Assembly (NCBI RefSeq): GCF_946480305.1
Contig: NZ_CAMLJQ010000006.1
Span: forward strand, 124,001 to 188,000
Reading direction: 5' to 3'
DNA length: 64,000 nt
Origin: an uncultured Caldimonas sp.
Lineage (GTDB): Bacteria > Pseudomonadota > Gammaproteobacteria > Burkholderiales > Burkholderiaceae
Positions 10,044 to 19,199 of the stretch are shown in pieces. The translations under genes were made by a program, and so were the position numbers. The number at the start of each line of letters is the position of its first letter. Position 1 is the stretch's first letter. The notes beneath the pieces are model-generated. The model saw only the letters and a program-made list of their open reading frames with translations, was not told the origin of the DNA and did no database searches.

Positions 10044-11384
10044 TCAGTTGTCGCGGAAGGTCTCGGGCGCGATACGGTGCTTGTGCATCTTGTCGTAGAA
10101 GGTTTTTTTGGCGATGTTGAGCGCTTCCATCACGGCGTGCGCGCGGCCCTTGTGGCGTTTGAGTTCCTGTTCGAGCAGTGCCTTCTCGAACCTGTCGACC
10201 TGCTCGGCCAGCGACAGGGCGACCGGCTCCTTGCCGAATCCATGGCCCACCGGCAGTCCGAGCACGAAGCGCTCGGCGGCATTTCTCAGTTCCCTGACGT
10301 TGCCCGGCCAGTCGTGGACCATCAGTTCCTGCGTGTGGGCGCGCGTGAGCTGCGGCAGTTCCCTCCCATACCGGTTGGAAGCCAGCAGCGAAAAGTGCTC
10401 GAACAGGATGGGGATGTCTTCTCTGCGTTCGCGCAGTGGAGGCAGCTCGATCACTGCCACGTTGAGGCGATAGTAGAGATCGCGCCGGAAGGCCTGTTGA
10501 TCGCTCATGGCTTTCAGGTCGTTCTTGGTCGCGGCGATCAGGCGAAAGTCGATCGGCACTTCCTGGTTCGAGCCCAGGCGCTCGATGGTCCGCTCCTGCA
10601 GCACGCGCAGCAGCTTGGTCTGGAACGACATCGGCATGGTCTCGATCTCGTCGAGCAGCAGCGTTCCTCCGTCGGCGTGTTCGATCTTGCCGATCCTGCG
10701 TTTGGCGGCGCCGGTGAAGGCGCCGGCTTCGTGCCCGAAGATCTCGCTCTCGAACAGCGATTCCGGCAGCCCTCCGCAATTCAGTGCAACGAACCGCCCA
10801 TCCCGGCGGCGGCTCTGGTAGTGCAGTGCCTTGGCCACGACTTCCTTGCCGGTGCCTGTCTCGCCATGGATCAGTACGTCCGCGGAGGTGTCGGCCAGGT
10901 TGGCAATCTGGCGCCGGATGTTTTCCATCACGGACGACGAACCGAGCAGGAGCGCCTCGGGGCCTTGGCGATTCGCCAACTGCTCGCGCAAGGCCTCCAC
11001 CTCGAGCCTCAGCGCGCAGTTGTCCATCGCGCGCCGGGCGATGTCGATCAGCAACTCCGACGGGAAAGGCTTCTCGATGAAGTCGTGCGCGCCTGCGTGC
11101 ATGGCCTGCACCGCCATCGAGATGTCGCCGTGGCCAGTCACCAGGATCACCGGAATCTTCGGGTCGACCGATTTGACGTGCTCGAGCAGGGCGAGGCCGT
11201 CCATGCCGGGCAGACGCACGTCGCTCACGACGATGCCTCGGAACCCGAAGGTGATGTAGCGGCACGCCTTTTCCGCCGATTCGCAAGGAATGACGTCGAA
11301 GCCGGCGAGTTCCAGCGCCTCGGTGCTTCCGGACCGCACTGACGCGTCGTCGTCAATGAACAGCAGTTTCATGTTCTCGAACAT
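10044..11384 (-). CDS. Sigma-54-dependent response regulator, DctD/NtrC family
   Basis: 446 aa. The receiver domain (residues 5-120) has the acidic pair IDDD, phospho-acceptor Asp in VVSDVRLPGMDG and a lysine in IEKPF. An AAA+ domain follows: Walker A GETGTGKE, the sigma-54 contact loop GAFTGA, Walker B GGTLLLDEIE, and an arginine-finger region RRDLYYRLNV. A Fis-type DNA-binding domain ends the protein (GRAHAVMEALNIAKKTFYDKM). It should activate sigma-54 promoters. The start at 11384 overlaps the kinase gene by 32 bp and has GGGAG upstream, so translation is probably coupled. DctD is the nearest recognisable family; no C4-dicarboxylate transporter lies nearby. Confidence 0.9.
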   Translation of the reverse strand: MFENMKLLFIDDDASVRSGSTEALELAGFDVIPCESAEKACRYITFGFRGIVVSDVRLPGMDGLALLEHVKSVDPKIPVILVTGHGDISMAVQAMHAGAHDFIEKPFPSELLIDIARRAMDNCALRLEVEALREQLANRQGPEALLLGSSSVMENIRRQIANLADTSADVLIHGETGTGKEVVAKALHYQSRRRDGRFVALNCGGLPESLFESEIFGHEAGAFTGAAKRRIGKIEHADGGTLLLDEIETMPMSFQTKLLRVLQERTIERLGSNQEVPIDFRLIAATKNDLKAMSDQQAFRRDLYYRLNVAVIELPPLRERREDIPILFEHFSLLASNRYGRELPQLTRAHTQELMVHDWPGNVRELRNAAERFVLGLPVGHGFGKEPVALSLAEQVDRFEKALLEQELKRHKGRAHAVMEALNIAKKTFYDKMHKHRIAPETFRDN

Positions 11385-13242
11385 CGGCGTCACTCCCGTC
11401 ATGCTCCAGGTCGAACTCAAACAGTGCTCCGCCCGTCTCGGCGTTGCGGGCCCGCAACTGGCTGCCGAACGCCCGCACGATGTCGGACGAAATCACGAGG
11501 CCGAGGCCCAGTCCTTCGCCCGACGGCTTGGTGGTGAAGAAGGGCTCGAACAGGCGTTGCAGCACGGTCTCCGGGAAGCCTGGCCCGTTGTCTCGAACCT
11601 GCACCACGACGCGCCCCTTCTGCGCGCGCGCCACGACGGTGATCCTGGCATCGGGTGCACCTCGCATCGCGTCCATGGCATTGGCGAACAGGTTGACGAG
11701 CACCTGCTCCAGCCGGCTGCCATCGCACATCACGCGCAGGCTCTCGGGAATGTCCACGTGGACCTCCACGCCTTCGTCGCGCAGTCGGTTGCCGAGCAGG
11801 GCCGTGACGTTGCCGACGGCGCGGCCGAGCACGACGGATTCGTAGCGCGCCGGGCTCTTACGGGCAAAGGTCTTGAGTTGCAGGGTGATGCGTGCCATGC
11901 GATCCGCAAGGCCAATGGCCGCGTTGACGTTGCGTATCACGCCGTCGAAGTGCTGTCGCTGCAGCAATTGCAGGGCATTGCTGCAGTGGGTGCGCAGGGC
12001 GTGCAGCGGCTGGTTCAATTCGTGCGTCACGCCCGCCGCCATCTGCCCCAGCGTCGCCAGCTTGCCGGCCTGGACGAGTTCGTTCTGCGTTTCCAGCAGC
12101 ACCTGCTCGGCGCGGCGGCGCTCGGAGATCTCGTGCCGCAGTTCGTCGTTCGCGTGCTGCAGGTCGGAGGTGCGTTCCTCGACCCGGCGTTCGAGTTCTT
12201 CGTAGGCCTGCGCCAGTGCCTTCTGTGACGCGGACTCCTGCCGCATGACCTCGCGCCTGGCACGCCGGAGCATCAGCGACACCCCCACGAGGGCCGCGGC
12301 CAGACCAGCGCCGAGCCCTGCATAGCGCGCGTTCTCGCGGATGCCGGAGGTGTCGGCCAGGATCATCACCGACCAGCCGGTGCGCGCCAGGGTGAGGGTG
12401 CGTGCCAGAAAAGTCACCTCTTCCATCCCCTCACCGGTCGGCGTCGGAAGGCGTACGAGCGAGCCGCCATCTTCGAGCGACTCCAACTCTGCGAGCCCGA
12501 GGAGCGGCAGCTCAGGGCTGGCGTACTGGCCGACCGCCTCGCTGCGCACCTGCAGATGCGCAGCGAGCCGGTGGATCGCCTTGTGTTTCCATTCCCGGGT
12601 GGAAGAAAGGATCACCACGCCGTTCTGATCGAACACGAGCGTGCGCTCCGAGCCGGGCCACCAGTTGCGCTCTATGCGTTCGAGGTCGGCCTCCACCACG
12701 CCCACGCCCAGCGTGTTGCCTCCCACGCCGATCTCCCGAGCGTAGTAGTAGGTGGGCGAGCCGTGGGAAGTGCCAGCCGCGTAGAAGCGCCCCTGGCCCT
12801 TGTGCAACGCATCCTGAAACGTCGGGTTGAAGGACAGGTTGCGCCCCACCACGCTGTCCGGTGCGGCCCATTCGCTGGAAGCCAGCACCAGACCCTGCGT
12901 GCTGAGTACGTGGATCGCCGAGGACTGCGCGCGTTGGTTGATCACCTCGAGCTTCCGGTTGACGGCGTCGACCGTTCCTTTGTCTGCCGTCTGCAGCAGA
13001 GCGAGGACGTCTTCATGGAGGTCGAGGATGCTGGGCAGGTATTCGTACTTGCCCAGTTCGCTTTCCAACCCGGCGTAGTACAGGTCCACCCGGCGCATGG
13101 CTGCGGCACTGAGCTGCCTGTGGCCCTTGTCCAGCACCCAGCCATGCGCCCCCAGGGCAGACAGGAAACCGGCGAGAAGCACGGCGAACCACCCCAAGGG
13201 TTGCTTCAGTTCCGACAGGAGCGGCTTCCAGTACGCGGACAT
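11353..13242 (-). CDS. Sensor histidine kinase, DctB-like
   Basis: 629 aa. The first membrane segment is at about 17-38 (GWFAVLLAGFLSALGAHGWVL). A periplasmic double-CACHE-type sensor region runs to about 295, and the second segment is at about 305-325 (GLGAGLAAALVGVSLML). A coiled linker leads to the phospho-acceptor box (LGQMAAGVTHELNQPLHALR). ATPase motifs are VLVNLFANAMDAM, VRDNGPGFP and GLGLGLVISSDIV. It is the partner of the overlapping DctD-type regulator. The ligand is unknown; C4-dicarboxylate is only a family-based guess. Confidence 0.9.
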   Translation of the reverse strand: MSAYWKPLLSELKQPLGWFAVLLAGFLSALGAHGWVLDKGHRQLSAAAMRRVDLYYAGLESELGKYEYLPSILDLHEDVLALLQTADKGTVDAVNRKLEVINQRAQSSAIHVLSTQGLVLASSEWAAPDSVVGRNLSFNPTFQDALHKGQGRFYAAGTSHGSPTYYYAREIGVGGNTLGVGVVEADLERIERNWWPGSERTLVFDQNGVVILSSTREWKHKAIHRLAAHLQVRSEAVGQYASPELPLLGLAELESLEDGGSLVRLPTPTGEGMEEVTFLARTLTLARTGWSVMILADTSGIRENARYAGLGAGLAAALVGVSLMLRRARREVMRQESASQKALAQAYEELERRVEERTSDLQHANDELRHEISERRRAEQVLLETQNELVQAGKLATLGQMAAGVTHELNQPLHALRTHCSNALQLLQRQHFDGVIRNVNAAIGLADRMARITLQLKTFARKSPARYESVVLGRAVGNVTALLGNRLRDEGVEVHVDIPESLRVMCDGSRLEQVLVNLFANAMDAMRGAPDARITVVARAQKGRVVVQVRDNGPGFPETVLQRLFEPFFTTKPSGEGLGLGLVISSDIVRAFGSQLRARNAETGGALFEFDLEHDGSDADVREHETAVH

Positions 13243-13397
13243 GAGCGCTCAGGCGACCAGGTCTGCAATGCCATGGCGGCGCGGCACGCGCGAGAACGCC
13301 ATGCGTTCACGTGCCGACCTCGTGCGCACCATGCTCTCGCCTTGCACGGCCAACTGCTCCTCTCCGACCACTCGTTGTCTCACCAAGTTCTTTTCGA

Positions 13398-13425
13398 GTG
13401 TGCCGCCTCTTTGAGTGCGACACAC
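13398..13425. promoter_or_regulatory. Spaced inverted repeat, possible activator site
   Basis: Arms GTGTGCCGC and GCGACACAC are separated by 10 bp. Arms pair except for one position (C opposite A). It could be a recognition site for the DctD-type regulator, but it lies between the dctB-like start and its proposed promoter, so its role is uncertain. Confidence 0.3.
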
Positions 13426-13469
13426 GCCACTGCCTTCTCCTTCGACCGGGCGGGCAGCTCACCGCACAC

Positions 13470-13484
13470 GCACATGCCATGCCA
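13470..13484 (-). promoter_or_regulatory. Candidate sigma-54 promoter for the dctB-like operon
   Basis: Leftward, TGGCATGGCATGTGC has the GG-N10-GC spacing of -24/-12 promoters. The -24 half is good and the -12 half weak (GTGC rather than TTGC). It would place the transcript start about 210 nt before the kinase gene. Confidence 0.3.
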
Positions 13485-13592
13485 GCGGCGCTTTCAGGCC
13501 GGCTCCGCCTGCAACCTGAAGGGCGGCCCCCGCGAGCGGGTCTTGCCGTGGACCCGGCGCAGGGTGGATTTACGCACCTTGCTCGGGGTCTG

Positions 13593-13610
13593 CGTGTGGA
13601 TATCCACACG
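13593..13610. promoter_or_regulatory. 18-bp perfect palindrome, candidate operator/enhancer
   Basis: CGTGTGGATATCCACACG is self-complementary over its full length. It sits between two opposed sigma-54-like promoters, about 110 bp from the leftward and 200 bp from the rightward one. That is an expected place for an enhancer site of an NtrC-family regulator. Confidence 0.45.
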
Positions 13611-13810
13611 GTTTTGCGAGTCTGGAGCCGAAGTGAGTCGACCGTCCTTGCGGCGGGCCGCGGCGCGGCGAAGCGTGTGAAATCTGCCACGACTCCGCCT
13701 ATCTTCACGCAACGGCTGGCCCGCGGCCGCGCCGGGTCGACAGGTGGTCCGGGTGCATCGATGGCCGCGCGCCGCAATGTGCTCGCGATTCGTGGCGCCA
13801 GTCCGGTGGT

Positions 13811-13825
13811 TGGCATGGACCGTGC
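13811..13825 (+). promoter_or_regulatory. Candidate sigma-54 promoter upstream of the thioesterase-like gene
   Basis: TGGCATGGACCGTGC has GG-N10-GC spacing, with a good -24 half and one mismatch at -12. It shares TGGCATGG with the leftward candidate and would drive the gene starting at 14014. Confidence 0.35.
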
Positions 13826-14013
13826 TCAAAAAACCGCCTCCCACCGGGGCCTGTTCACATGGCGCAACGCTGAGGCGCGGCAGCACTGCACCCTGGCAGC
13901 CATGCTGGCAACCACCCTCTGCCTTGTGAACAGCCCCTGGGTCCGAGGGTCGGGCGGTCCAGAGGCTAGGCTGCGAGTACGGAGAAGCGTGCATGGCTAG
14001 AAGCGGGTGATGT

Positions 14014-14817
14014 ATGGAGCTTTCGGAACAGGTTGTCCATCTGTATTGTTTCCCTCCAGCCGGGGTCAGCGCGGCGATGTTCGCGACCTGGCCGTCTTTC
14101 ATGCCTTCCGGGGTGAAGGTGCTGGGGCTGAACCGCCCGGGCCGGTTTGTCGGCCCGCTGCGAGGAGCCGTCGTCACCAGCCATGCCCTGCTGGCCGACA
14201 TGCTCGCCGCCGGGGTGGCTGACGACATCGGGCATGCGCCGGCACAGCGGCCATCGGTTCGCTACGCGTGCCTGGGCCTCGGGGAGGGCGCCGCACTCGC
14301 CTTCTCGGTGGCTGCGCGCGTGGAGCACCTGACCGGTTTTTCCCCTGTTCGTTGTTTTGTAGGCCACGGACGAGCGCCGCACGTTGCGCGCCCAGGTGTT
14401 GCCCATCTCACCCACCGGGCGCTGCTCTCGGCCTTCGTGCGCGACCCTGGCGCATTTGGCGCTTGTCCCGACCTGCAGGACCCTGTTGCATGCACCTTGC
14501 CGCTTCTGCGTGCGGACCTTGTGGCCGACGAGGGGGCGTGTATCGACGAGAACCTCGCCATCGACGCGCCCTTGGTCGTCTTGGGTGGACGTGACGCATC
14601 CAGCGAGTGGGCGCGGTATTCCAGCCAGGGCGTCCGCACTTACCCGATGCCTTCGCCAACTGATGGAGACGGGCTGGCTCAGCAGCTTCGTGATGTGACG
14701 AGTCGCGTGATGGCCGAGCTCTGCGAGGGCCGCCTGTCCCCGCGCCCTCCACGCAAGGAGGGCGCCGTGTCACCTCTGTCGGCGCCTGCATTGCGCAGCG
14801 GCATGTTGAGTGGGTGA
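14014..14817 (+). CDS. Thioesterase-II (GrsT)-like protein lacking the catalytic serine
   Basis: A 267-aa protein that follows the alpha/beta-hydrolase thioesterase II pattern: VVHLYCFPPAGVSAAMF at 7-23, then NRPGR at 40-44, VRCFVGHGRAPHV and LPLLRADL downstream, and GGRD near 195. At the nucleophile elbow the family motif GHSMG is replaced by GLGEG (residues 88-92), so there is no serine. The C-terminal GDHFF-type histidine is also absent; only the Asp-region GGRD persists. It is probably non-catalytic. No NRPS or PKS lies in the window. The C-terminal 35 residues are low-complexity. Start chosen at ATG 14014. Confidence 0.65.
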   Translation: MELSEQVVHLYCFPPAGVSAAMFATWPSFMPSGVKVLGLNRPGRFVGPLRGAVVTSHALLADMLAAGVADDIGHAPAQRPSVRYACLGLGEGAALAFSVAARVEHLTGFSPVRCFVGHGRAPHVARPGVAHLTHRALLSAFVRDPGAFGACPDLQDPVACTLPLLRADLVADEGACIDENLAIDAPLVVLGGRDASSEWARYSSQGVRTYPMPSPTDGDGLAQQLRDVTSRVMAELCEGRLSPRPPRKEGAVSPLSAPALRSGMLSG

Positions 14818-15138
14818 TCCAGTCGAGAGAGCTGCGAGCTCCCGGGCCGGCCCCATCCCTGCCCGCAACAAAACCAAAGGCAAGCTTCATTCCGCCAAGG
14901 TCGAGCAGGCTTTCGCCTCGGCACGGGAGGAGGTGAGCCTGCGTTGCATTGCTGCTCGGTTTCACGCCCGGCTCGGCGTCCATCCCTCAGACGGCAACGA
15001 CGGTGCTACACCCGGTCTGGGGGCCAAACCGCCTGGTCGATGTTCACGTTTCCGATGGGTGAAGAACCACCGTGCGTGCAGTATGCTTCTTCGAGCCGGG
15101 GCAGGGGGTTGCACAACACATGAGAACAGGCCAGCGTA
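14818..15138. other. Intergenic region before the CHASE kinase
   Basis: About 320 bp with no convincing gene, RNA or clear promoter. It contains only GC-biased open frames. Confidence 0.5.
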
Positions 15139-17433
15139 TTGGCGTTGCGGGGTGACGGCGTGCCTTGGAAGTTCCGGTCTCCATCATCGGGCACCGTCTC
15201 AATCGAGGTTCCCCGTTCGAGCGCCGTCCGCAAGGGCACCTGGACGTGGCTGATTCTTCCCGCCGGTGCGCTGCTGTCGTGGGCGGCGTACCAATTCGCC
15301 GACCAGGTCAGCGAACGTGAAGCCCGCTACCGGTTCGAGCGCGTCGCGGCCGAGGCGCAGCACAGGGTCGAAATCGAGTTGCGCGCATACGCGCAGGTCG
15401 TGCGCGGACTGCAGGCTCTGTTCAGCGCGAAGGCGGAAGTCACCAGCGACGAATTCGACCGCTATGTGACAACGCTTGATCTGGGAGCCCGGTATCCAGC
15501 GTTTTCCGCGTTGACGTTCGCACGCTTTGTCCGCAAGGAGGAGCGAACTGCTTTCGAACGCAGCTTGCGAGAAAGCGGCAGGTTGGGGCCCGTCATGTCG
15601 CCGGCGTACCGCATCCGCGCGCCGGAGAACTTGCCGTACCACTTCGTCATCGACTATGTTTACCCCAACGTCGTGCCCGGCTTGTCGACCGTCGGCATCG
15701 ACATCACCGCCGATCCTGCTCGCCGTCCTGCGATCGAGCGCCAAGTCGAAACCGGCGAGCTGGTCTCCTCCGGTATTCCGATCACGCAGGTGTCGCGGGA
15801 GCTGGACTCCAACGTGCTGCCGATGCGCGTCGTGGTCTATCGCGCCGGCGTGTCGCTCGACACACCCGCAGACCGCTGGAAGGCGGTACTCGGTTCGGTG
15901 GGGGCAGCGTTCAAGGTCCGGGTGCTGTTCGACCACGCACTGCGGGACTCGTCCGAGAAGCTGCGCCTGCGGGTGTATGACGTGGGAGCCGTCTCGGAGC
16001 CCGGCAGTCGAAGCTCCGGGCAGGGCTCCCTCATCTATGACAGCAAGCTTCCTGACGGCTACCTGCTGTCCCAGCAACTGATGTTGCAGGACGCGAGGTT
16101 CGAGCAGCGTCTGCAGGTCGATTGGGCGACGCGGCGCTGGGTGCTGCAGTTCACGAGCGACGACGGGCCTGTGTCGCTGGTGGACAGCAGTTGGCCGTGG
16201 GTCGTGCTTCTGGGCGGACTTACCACCACCCTGCTGATCTTTGCCTGGCTGCAGGCCCTGGCCCGATCGAGCGAGAACGCGCTTGCCTCGCAGCGGGCAC
16301 AAAGCAACTTTCTGGCGAACATGAGCCATGAGCTGCGCACGCCCTTGAATGCCATCCTCGGCTACGCGCAGATCCTGGAACTGGCCAGGAACCTGGATGA
16401 GCGTCAGCTCAACGGCGTGCGCACCATCAAGATGAGCGGCGACCACCTGCTCGCTCTGATCGACGACATCCTCGATCTGGCCCGTGTCGAAGCGGGAAAG
16501 CTCGAGTTGTATCCCTCCGACATGGACGTGCGCCGCTTTCTCGACGACGTGAGCGAGATCATCGGGGTGCGCGCTCAACAAAAGCGCGTCGCGTTCGAGT
16601 TGACGATCGACCGGACGCTTCCCCAGACGGTGCGTGCCGACGAGAAACGACTGCGGCAGGTGTTGCTGAACCTGCTCGGCAATGCAGTCAAGTTCACTGA
16701 TGCGGGGCGCGTGGAGCTGCGTGCAAGGCGCTTGTCTTCCGCATCGGTTGCCGAAGGCGAGGTGGCGCTGCTGTTCGAGATCGAGGACACCGGCATCGGC
16801 ATGGATTCCTCCCAGCTGGCGCAGCTTTTCCAGCCTTTCCAGCAGGTCAGCGACATGGAGCATCGCCGCGGCGGCACGGGGCTGGGCCTTGCCATCAGCA
16901 GGCAGTTGGTGCGCTTGATGGGAAGCGACATCCAGGTGAGCAGTGTTGCGGGACAGGGCAGCGTGTTCTGGTTTGAACTGAGGGTGCCGCTGACCAAGGA
17001 CGCGCACGCGCCGGCACCTGCCGACAAGCTGCCGACGGGCTATGCCGGGCCCCGACGCAAGGTGCTGGTGGTCGATGACGCCGTCGAGAACCGCGCCCTG
17101 CTGAGCGACGTGTTGCAACCGCTCGGCTTCCAGGTGGTCCATGCGACAGACGGTGCACAGGCACTGGCGCGGGCCGACGAGGTGAAACCCGACGTGATCC
17201 TGATGGACAACCTGATGCCGGTCCTCGGAGGGCTGGACGCGATACGCCAGTTGCGCGGCACGGCGTCCTTCCAGAAGGTGCCCATCGTCGCCATCTCTGC
17301 CAGTGCGTCGCAGGACGACATCCGGCGAGCCCTGTCAGCCGGCGCGACCGACTTCATGGCCAAGCCGTTCCGCGCGTCTGCTCTCGTGTCCATGCTCCAG
17401 AAGCACCTTGGGATCGAGTTCACCTACGAGTAG
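15139..17433 (+). CDS. CHASE-domain hybrid sensor histidine kinase
   Basis: 764 aa. A first membrane segment at about 35-53 (TWLILPAGALLSWAAYQF) is followed by a periplasmic CHASE domain (FSALTFARFV, YPNVVPGLSTVGIDI). A second segment (WPWVVLLGGLTTTLLIFAW) lies at about 352-372. The kinase core shows the His box FLANMSHELRTPLNAILGY, N-box LLNLLGNAVKFT, DTGIGMD and GTGLGLAIS. A C-terminal receiver (about 636-760) has VVDDAVENR, Asp in VILMDNLMP and Lys in MAKPF. Such proteins phosphorelay through an Hpt partner, not seen here. The start is uncertain: TTG 15139 or GTG 15160 (GGGGTGA upstream). Confidence 0.9.
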   Translation: MALRGDGVPWKFRSPSSGTVSIEVPRSSAVRKGTWTWLILPAGALLSWAAYQFADQVSEREARYRFERVAAEAQHRVEIELRAYAQVVRGLQALFSAKAEVTSDEFDRYVTTLDLGARYPAFSALTFARFVRKEERTAFERSLRESGRLGPVMSPAYRIRAPENLPYHFVIDYVYPNVVPGLSTVGIDITADPARRPAIERQVETGELVSSGIPITQVSRELDSNVLPMRVVVYRAGVSLDTPADRWKAVLGSVGAAFKVRVLFDHALRDSSEKLRLRVYDVGAVSEPGSRSSGQGSLIYDSKLPDGYLLSQQLMLQDARFEQRLQVDWATRRWVLQFTSDDGPVSLVDSSWPWVVLLGGLTTTLLIFAWLQALARSSENALASQRAQSNFLANMSHELRTPLNAILGYAQILELARNLDERQLNGVRTIKMSGDHLLALIDDILDLARVEAGKLELYPSDMDVRRFLDDVSEIIGVRAQQKRVAFELTIDRTLPQTVRADEKRLRQVLLNLLGNAVKFTDAGRVELRARRLSSASVAEGEVALLFEIEDTGIGMDSSQLAQLFQPFQQVSDMEHRRGGTGLGLAISRQLVRLMGSDIQVSSVAGQGSVFWFELRVPLTKDAHAPAPADKLPTGYAGPRRKVLVVDDAVENRALLSDVLQPLGFQVVHATDGAQALARADEVKPDVILMDNLMPVLGGLDAIRQLRGTASFQKVPIVAISASASQDDIRRALSAGATDFMAKPFRASALVSMLQKHLGIEFTYE

Positions 17434-17480
17434 GCCGATCCGCACCGCCCTGGCACCAAGCTGCAAACGGGTGGTGCCGG

Positions 17481-19199
17481 CTAGATCTCCCTGCGGCCTT
17501 CCTCATTCAAGGTGAGGATCGGTTCTTCTTGTTTCTCGTCGCGTGCAGCTGCCTCGGGCGCGCCAGCTTCGCGTTGACCGGCAGGGGCCGGCGCCGGGAT
17601 ATCGACATCGTCCCCGTCAGAGGTGCCGGTCGCCGAAGGCAGCTGGAAGGTGCTGACGAGCTGGGCCAGATGCACGGCCTGCTTCTGCAGGCTTTCGGCC
17701 GCCGCGGCCGATTCCTCCACCAGTGCCGCGTTCTGCTGGGTCGTCTGCTCCAGGTGCGCCACGGCGTGGTTGATCTCGCCGATGCCCTGGCTCTGCTGTG
17801 CCGCGGAGGCCGAGATCTCCGTCAGGATGCCGGTGACCCGTTGCACGCTGGTCACGATCTCCGTCATCGTGGAGCCCGCCCTCTGCACCAGCGTCGAGCC
17901 GTTGTTCACCTGCTCGACGGAGTTGCGGATGAGCGCCTTGATCTCCTTGGCTGCCTCGGCGGAGCGTTGCGCCAGGCCTCGCACTTCCGCGGCCACCACG
18001 GCAAAGCCGCGGCCTTGTTCGCCGGCCCGCGCGGCCTCCACCGCAGCATTGAGCGCCAGGATGTTGGTCTGGAAGGCGATGCCGTCGACCACGCCGATGA
18101 TGTCGGAGATCTTGCGGGACGACGTGTTGATGCCCTCCATCGTCGACACAACCTGGGCGACGACGTTCCCACCCTTCATCGCGACATCGGATGCTGCAGC
18201 GGCAAGCTGGGTGGCCTGGCGTGCGGCTTCGTCGGATTGCTGCACGGTGAGGGTGATGTGCTCCATCGACGACGCAGTGCGCTGCAGGTTGGCCGCTGCT
18301 TCCTCGGTGCGCACCGACAGATCCTGGTTGCCGGCGGCGATCTCGCGCGAGGCGACCGTCATCTGGTCGGTCGCTTCGCGGATGGACCCGACGATGTCGC
18401 TGAGTCGCTCCTGCATGCGCTGGATGGCCTGCTGCAGCCGCCCGATCTCGTCCGTCCGCTCGACCGGCACGCTCGACGTCAGGTCGCCTTCAGCCACGCG
18501 TTCCGCGACCTGGACTGCGACTGCGATGGGAACGGTGATGGACCGTGTGAGCCGCACCGCGATGAAGACGGCCAGCCCGACGGCGCCCGCCGCGCAGAGC
18601 GCGAGGACGACGAAAGTCACCTGCAGGCGTTCCTCGGTGTTGCGGTACGCGCGTTCGCTGCGCTGGTTCTCCAGCCGGATCAGGCTGTCGACCTGTTTGC
18701 GCCATTCGCGTTGCACCGGCTGGATCTGTCCGCTGATCACCATCGACGCTTCCGGCATCGCGCCGTCCATCCCGAGCTTGGATGCTTGCACGATGTGAGG
18801 ATCGGTGGCCCTGCGGCTCGCGCCGATCTTTTCGAGCAACGCCAGTTCTTCGGGTTGTGCGCCCTGGTTGACGACCAGCTCCTGCAGCTTCCTTTCGGCG
18901 TCCAGGTAGGACGCCTGCGCGTCCTGCAGCAGCTTCATTTCGGCGTTGAGCTCCTGGTCGGTCTGCAGCAGGGCCATGTTGCGCACGGAGACAGCGACGT
19001 CGTTGAGCTTCTGCATCATCAGCGTGGCCTGGTCCGTCCGTTCCATATTGCTGTGGACGACGTCTTGAAGCGCCTGCTGCGCTGCGAGCATCTGCCACGC
19101 GAGCAGGCCGGCAATGCCGAGCAGCAGCGCGCACAGCAGCGCGATGCCCGTGCCGAGCTGGCGACCAAGAGACGTTTCCCGCTTCACATCGCGCTCCAC
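17481..19199 (-). CDS. Methyl-accepting chemotaxis protein
   Basis: 572 aa with the full transducer layout. The first membrane segment is at about 15-37 ([18 protein letters not shown]). A helical four-helix-bundle ligand domain extends to about 188, and the second segment is at about 190-212. HAMP follows, then a signalling domain with the conserved hairpin tip [33 protein letters not shown] (around 370-400). The C-terminus is a 60-residue Pro/Ala/Glu tail without the NWETF-type receptor tether. The ligand is unknown. It converges with the CHASE kinase gene, 47 bp apart. Confidence 0.93.
   Translation of the reverse strand: MERDVKRETSLGRQLGTGIALLCALLLGIAGLLAWQMLAAQQALQDVVHSNMERTDQATLMMQKLNDVAVSVRNMALLQTDQELNAEMKLLQDAQASYLDAERKLQELVVNQGAQPEELALLEKIGASRRATDPHIVQASKLGMDGAMPEASMVISGQIQPVQREWRKQVDSLIRLENQRSERAYRNTEERLQVTFVVLALCAAGAVGLAVFIAVRLTRSITVPIAVAVQVAERVAEGDLTSSVPVERTDEIGRLQQAIQRMQERLSDIVGSIREATDQMTVASREIAAGNQDLSVRTEEAAANLQRTASSMEHITLTVQQSDEAARQATQLAAAASDVAMKGGNVVAQVVSTMEGINTSSRKISDIIGVVDGIAFQTNILALNAAVEAARAGEQGRGFAVVAAEVRGLAQRSAEAAKEIKALIRNSVEQVNNGSTLVQRAGSTMTEIVTSVQRVTGILTEISASAAQQSQGIGEINHAVAHLEQTTQQNAALVEESAAAAESLQKQAVHLAQLVSTFQLPSATGTSDGDDVDIPAPAPAGQREAGAPEAAARDEKQEEPILTLNEEGRREI

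Larger units (their letters stand above)
13243..14013. other. Long intergenic region between dctB-like and thioesterase-like genes
   Basis: About 770 bp with no convincing coding frame. Open frames here are GC-driven, Arg/Pro/Ala-rich and lack domain signatures. It holds the candidate regulatory sites listed separately: two opposed sigma-54-like promoters, an 18-bp palindrome and a spaced inverted repeat. Confidence 0.6.

Noticed and set aside
9940..11286. N-terminal extension of the MocR-like frame into the dctD region
   Set aside because: The frame is open by chance through the DctD-type gene; the extension is compositionally odd, and a GTG with Shine-Dalgarno at 9939 fits the family N-terminus.
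13311..14000. 229-codon plus-strand frame in the dctB-thioesterase gap
   Set aside because: Low-complexity Arg/Ala/Pro/Cys composition, no motif, and it covers candidate regulatory sites.
15199..17142. 647-codon minus-strand frame opposite the CHASE kinase
   Set aside because: Shadow of a gene with full kinase and receiver motifs on the other strand.
17434..17480. Terminator between the convergent CHASE kinase and MCP genes
   Set aside because: A GGCACCA / TGGTGCC stem exists, but there is no T-run on either side, so it was not listed.
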